Assembly: GCA_937907215.1 (NCBI GenBank)
Contig: CALESG010000146.1
Span: forward strand, 1 to 8,709
DNA from: an uncultured Ruminococcus sp.
GTDB lineage: Bacteria > Bacillota > Clostridia > Oscillospirales > Ruminococcaceae
Length of the DNA stretch: 8,709 bases
Direction of reading: 5' to 3'
Numbering within the stretch: position 1 is the first letter of the stretch; each line of letters starts with the position of its first letter. Position numbers and translations under genes: made by a program. This document shows, piece after piece, positions 5,792 to 8,709 of this stretch. Below the pieces are notes generated by a model, which worked only from the letters and a program-made list of their open reading frames with translations, was not told the DNA's origin and made no database searches.

Positions 5792-5879
5792 AATATGTGA
5801 TTTCCTCCAAAAACTTCCTCTTTCATACTACTTGAGGAGTATATAAGTTGCTTTTTATAAGCACCTTACTGAAAAGTGC
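5792..5879. other. hsdR-hsdM spacer with small hairpin and a repeat-end sequence
   Basis: The spacer holds a 6-bp stem with an 11-nt loop (AAGCAC 5859-5864 / GTGCTT 5876-5881) that overlaps the hsdR stop and has no T-run after it, so it is not a standard terminator. It also holds a TATACT that could be a -10 for hsdM on the minus strand, without a clear -35. The 11-mer CTCCTCAAGTA (minus, 5839-5829) also occurs at the outer edge of the left 47-bp repeat. No function is established for any of these. Confidence 0.3.
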
Positions 5880-8648
5880 TTAACTGCTGTATTTCTCGAC
5901 ATGAGATTTGATAAAGTCTACAATCCTGTTGACCAAAGAGCGCTTTTTCAAGAGCGACATAGGTGTTTGTATCTGATCACGAATATCGCCCGGATTCAGA
6001 ACGCTTGTAAATTCGTATTCTGCGATTTCACTTTGTAATATATTTGAGTCGATGTTCTCTTGCTCAGAAAAAGCTTGGATTTCTTCGTTCTTCCGCCTGT
6101 TTTCATAGGCAGTATACTCGGAATCAATATCTTCGCTGCCCTCAAATCCCGAAACTACTTCATCAAGGAAAGAACGCAGAATATCGATTTTCTTATGCAG
6201 ATGTATATTGTCAGAACGTTCAAGTTCTTCCTTGATATTCTCAATGTCTTTGTCTCTTGTTTGTCTACTTTCAAAGTTAATATTACGTATCAGATTCATG
6301 ATATACGCAACATTGATACGGTCACTTTCAATCAGTTCAATGCAAAAATCCACATCGCTTAATACAGAGACAACTTCCTTGTCATTGTTTACCCTGCGGT
6401 AAAGCATGAGATATTTGCTCTTGTAGTCCTGAAATTCCTGATCCGTCATATCAAGGCCACTGCGGTCAATGCTAAATTCAACGAATGTTTTCAGAGAAAG
6501 CATATAACGTGACAATTCCCGAAACAACACGACAAATTTTTTCTGGTCGTCCTCCGACTGGAGCAGGTCAATTTCCTCCGGTACAAGGGCAATTTCTCGT
6601 ATTTTCGCTGTTATTTCGTTAAACTTTTGCACATAGAATTCAAAAGCCTTTGTCACAACACTTTCAGCGTGACCCTGCGAAAATAATGCAAGAGCCTCAT
6701 CAGTTTTTTGTTTCAAATTACGATAGCAAACAATGATACCCCATGGCTTTGTTTCCTTTTCTACTCGGTTGGTACGGCTGTAGGCTTGCAGCAAATCATG
6801 ATACATCATATCTTTGTCAACATACAAAACGGACAGCGGTTTACTGTCAAAACCTGTGAGAAACATATTTACAACGATAAGGATATCGAGCCGCTTCGTT
6901 TTTTTGCCTTTGACTCTATCGGAAATATCCTTATGATAGGCTGCAAATGTATCTGTACTGAAATTGGTATTGTACATTTCATTGTAATCAGCTATAATGT
7001 GTTCAAGGAAATCTCTTGAATGCTCATCCTGACTTTCATATTCCTCATTTGCTCCGAATGAAAAAATAGCACTGATATTCAAGTCGTGATTAATTTTCTT
7101 GAAAATGTTATAATACTTTATGAGCATGGGAATAGAAGAAACCGCAAAAATAGCAGTATACTGCCTGTTCCTTGTCTTTGCCTTATGATTCTGTACAATA
7201 TGATTAGCTACAAGCGACATACGTTCATCCGCCATATATAGTTCGCCCACATCAATGGCTTCTGTCATTGTCGTATCGTTTTCATCATAATTGCCTTTGA
7301 ACGTATTGATATACTCGATATGGAAACCAAGAACGTTGTTATCAAAGATAGCGTCCTTTATCAAATAACTATGCAAACAATCGCCAAACAGTTTTTCTGT
7401 TGTTTGAACAACTTTGCCTTCCACCTTGCCATTAACCTCGAATCTTGGTGTGCCTGTAAAGCCGAAAAACTGGGCATTTTGGAAATGCCGCACAATATCC
7501 TTGTGCATGTCGCCAAACTGTGAACGGTGACACTCGTCTATAATAAAGACTACTTTCTCAGTCTTGTACATATCCATAACGGCAGCATATCGCTGATTCT
7601 TAACAGCGTTTGCCATTTTCTGAATTGTAGTAATGATAAGCTGTCTGTTCTTGTTTTTCATCTGTTTGACAAGAATAGTAGTCTTATCCGTCGCATCTAC
7701 TGAACCAGCTTCAAACTTGTTAAATTCTTCCGTAGTCTGTGTATCAAGGTCTTTGCGGTCAACAAGGAAAATCACTTTTTTGATAGACGGCATCGATGCA
7801 AGTATCTGTGCTGTTTTAAATGAAGTCAGCGTTTTTCCTGCACCTGTGGTATGCCATATGTAAGCATTTCTGTTGGTAAGCTGTGCCTGACGAATCAAAG
7901 CTTCTGTCGCATAAACCTGATACGGTCGCATAATCATCATCAATTTATCTGTATCATTGATGATAGTAAACTTGCAAAGCATTTTTATAACCACATCACG
8001 GGATAAAAAGGCTATAGAAAAGTCTTTCAGATTGGTGATGCGGATATTATTCTCATCCGTCCAGAAAAATGTATGCGAATACAGAATATCCTTGTCACTG
8101 TTAGCAAAATACTTGGTATCCACTCCATTGGATACCACAAAGAACTGAATAAAATGATATAACCCCTGATAAGAATGTCTGCGGTAACGCATGATCTGAT
8201 TAACTGCTTCTTTAATGTCAACACCTCTGCGTTTCAGCTCAATCTGTACAAGCGGCAAACCGTTGACAAGTAAAGTAACGTCATAGCGGTTTTTGTACTT
8301 GCCGATTATCGTAGTCTGATTGGTTACTTGATAGATATTCTTTGAATAGTCCTCATCAAGCAACGAAAGATATATTTTTGTACCGTTATCACGTTCCAGA
8401 ACAAATTTATCCCGTAATATCTTTGCACTCTGAAAAATACTCTTGCCCGAAATATAATTAAAAATTCTCTCCCATTCCTTATCACTGAACGATTGGCCAT
8501 TCAACTTGCTTTCGTTGAATCTTTCAAACTGTATCTTAAAGTTATCAAGCAAAGTGTCATAATCATCTATCCTTGCCAGTTTATAGTCTTGGCTGATAAG
8601 CTGTTCGATGAGCTGCTGTTCAAGCTGTGCTTCGCTTTGATATGACAT
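5880..8648 (-). CDS. hsdR: Type I restriction endonuclease subunit HsdR
   Basis: HsdR is the motor and nuclease of the complex: bound at an unmethylated target, it pulls DNA using ATP and cuts at a distance. It has 922 residues, shorter than EcoR124I HsdR (1038). The N-terminal PD-(D/E)XK nuclease shows Asp123 (RYDV), Glu137-Leu-Lys139 (IELKR) and the family QxxxY motif (QIMRY, 151-155). The superfamily 2 helicase follows: RPYQ at 241-244, Walker A TTGAGKT at 267-273, DECH at 371-374, TGTP at 398-401, TGFDSK at 598-603 and QAYSRTNR at 621-628. The C-terminal region, about 660-922, is helical and mediates assembly with HsdM. Start ATG 8648 has GGAGG at 8660-8656 (7-base spacing). It is first in the operon, so restriction and modification subunits share one transcript. 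All catalytic motifs are intact. Confidence 0.97.
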   Translation of the reverse strand: MSYQSEAQLEQQLIEQLISQDYKLARIDDYDTLLDNFKIQFERFNESKLNGQSFSDKEWERIFNYISGKSIFQSAKILRDKFVLERDNGTKIYLSLLDEDYSKNIYQVTNQTTIIGKYKNRYDVTLLVNGLPLVQIELKRRGVDIKEAVNQIMRYRRHSYQGLYHFIQFFVVSNGVDTKYFANSDKDILYSHTFFWTDENNIRITNLKDFSIAFLSRDVVIKMLCKFTIINDTDKLMMIMRPYQVYATEALIRQAQLTNRNAYIWHTTGAGKTLTSFKTAQILASMPSIKKVIFLVDRKDLDTQTTEEFNKFEAGSVDATDKTTILVKQMKNKNRQLIITTIQKMANAVKNQRYAAVMDMYKTEKVVFIIDECHRSQFGDMHKDIVRHFQNAQFFGFTGTPRFEVNGKVEGKVVQTTEKLFGDCLHSYLIKDAIFDNNVLGFHIEYINTFKGNYDENDTTMTEAIDVGELYMADERMSLVANHIVQNHKAKTRNRQYTAIFAVSSIPMLIKYYNIFKKINHDLNISAIFSFGANEEYESQDEHSRDFLEHIIADYNEMYNTNFSTDTFAAYHKDISDRVKGKKTKRLDILIVVNMFLTGFDSKPLSVLYVDKDMMYHDLLQAYSRTNRVEKETKPWGIIVCYRNLKQKTDEALALFSQGHAESVVTKAFEFYVQKFNEITAKIREIALVPEEIDLLQSEDDQKKFVVLFRELSRYMLSLKTFVEFSIDRSGLDMTDQEFQDYKSKYLMLYRRVNNDKEVVSVLSDVDFCIELIESDRINVAYIMNLIRNINFESRQTRDKDIENIKEELERSDNIHLHKKIDILRSFLDEVVSGFEGSEDIDSEYTAYENRRKNEEIQAFSEQENIDSNILQSEIAEYEFTSVLNPGDIRDQIQTPMSLLKKRSLVNRIVDFIKSHVEKYSS

Positions 8649-8684
8649 ACTTTTTCCTCCTTTTTTCAGAATATTTTACATTCA

Positions 8685-8693
8685 ATTATATCA
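8685..8693 (-). promoter_or_regulatory. Extended -10 promoter of the hsdRMS operon
   Basis: The minus strand reads TGATATAAT, an exact extended -10, with an expected start near 8678 and a leader of about 30 bases to the hsdR ATG. A -35 at normal spacing would fall at or beyond the window edge and cannot be judged. Confidence 0.5.
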
Positions 8694-8709
8694 TAAATCT
8701 TGTGTCACT

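Noticed and set aside
5859..5881. Hairpin at the hsdR stop as a terminator
   Set aside because: The stem is only six pairs, the loop is large, and no T-run follows on the minus strand; the operon continues into hsdM.
6708..7019. Plus-strand open frames opposite hsdR
   Set aside because: They are shadows of the conserved helicase region; there are no start signals or family features.
8702..8708. GTGACA as a -35 for the hsdR promoter
   Set aside because: It lies only about 12 bases from the TATAAT, too close for a normal spacer.

Overview
The window is AT-rich. Its strong GGAGG ribosome sites, TATAAT-type promoters and protein families suggest a low-GC Gram-positive bacterium, most likely a Clostridia/Lachnospiraceae-like gut Firmicute. 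This is an inference from style and family resemblance, not a species identification. Almost all of it is one defence locus: a Type I restriction-modification system read leftwards (minus strand) whose specificity gene sits inside an invertible DNA segment.

Layout from right to left: an extended -10 promoter (about 8685-8693) precedes hsdR (8648-5880, nuclease/translocase). An 88-bp gap follows, then hsdM (5791-4229, adenine methyltransferase) and, five bases later, hsdS (4223-2988, the expressed specificity subunit). Tail to tail with hsdS, overlapping by 8 bp, lies a second hsdS reading frame on the plus strand (1784-2995). It has two different target-recognition domains and no start codon, so it is a silent cassette. 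The two hsdS copies are bounded by a perfect 47-bp inverted repeat (1784-1830 / 4165-4211). They share a second, 17-bp inverted repeat in the central helix (2363-2379 / 3610-3626), in the same codon phase. A tyrosine recombinase (1683-796, minus) lies directly outside the left repeat.

How it works together (inference from known phase-variable Type I systems): the fixed part of hsdS is only the ribosome site, ATG and first four codons. Inversion between the 47-bp repeats would replace the expressed gene with the silent one. Exchange at the 17-bp repeats would swap only the second recognition domain. Four HsdS proteins, and so four methylation/restriction specificities, are possible. The recombinase frame appears to be broken near its 5' end in this sequence: a good ribosome site and ATG lead into a 6-codon frame, and the protein body is in another frame. 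The locus may therefore be locked, or the frame may be restored by a CA-repeat slip or a sequencing correction.

The left 650 bases are debris. There is a truncated IS3/IS150-type OrfA whose leader can fold its ribosome site into a hairpin, and it abuts the start of a pyridoxamine-phosphate-oxidase-like flavoprotein gene that carries an in-frame stop. That gene runs off the left edge. No tRNA, rRNA or CRISPR array was seen.
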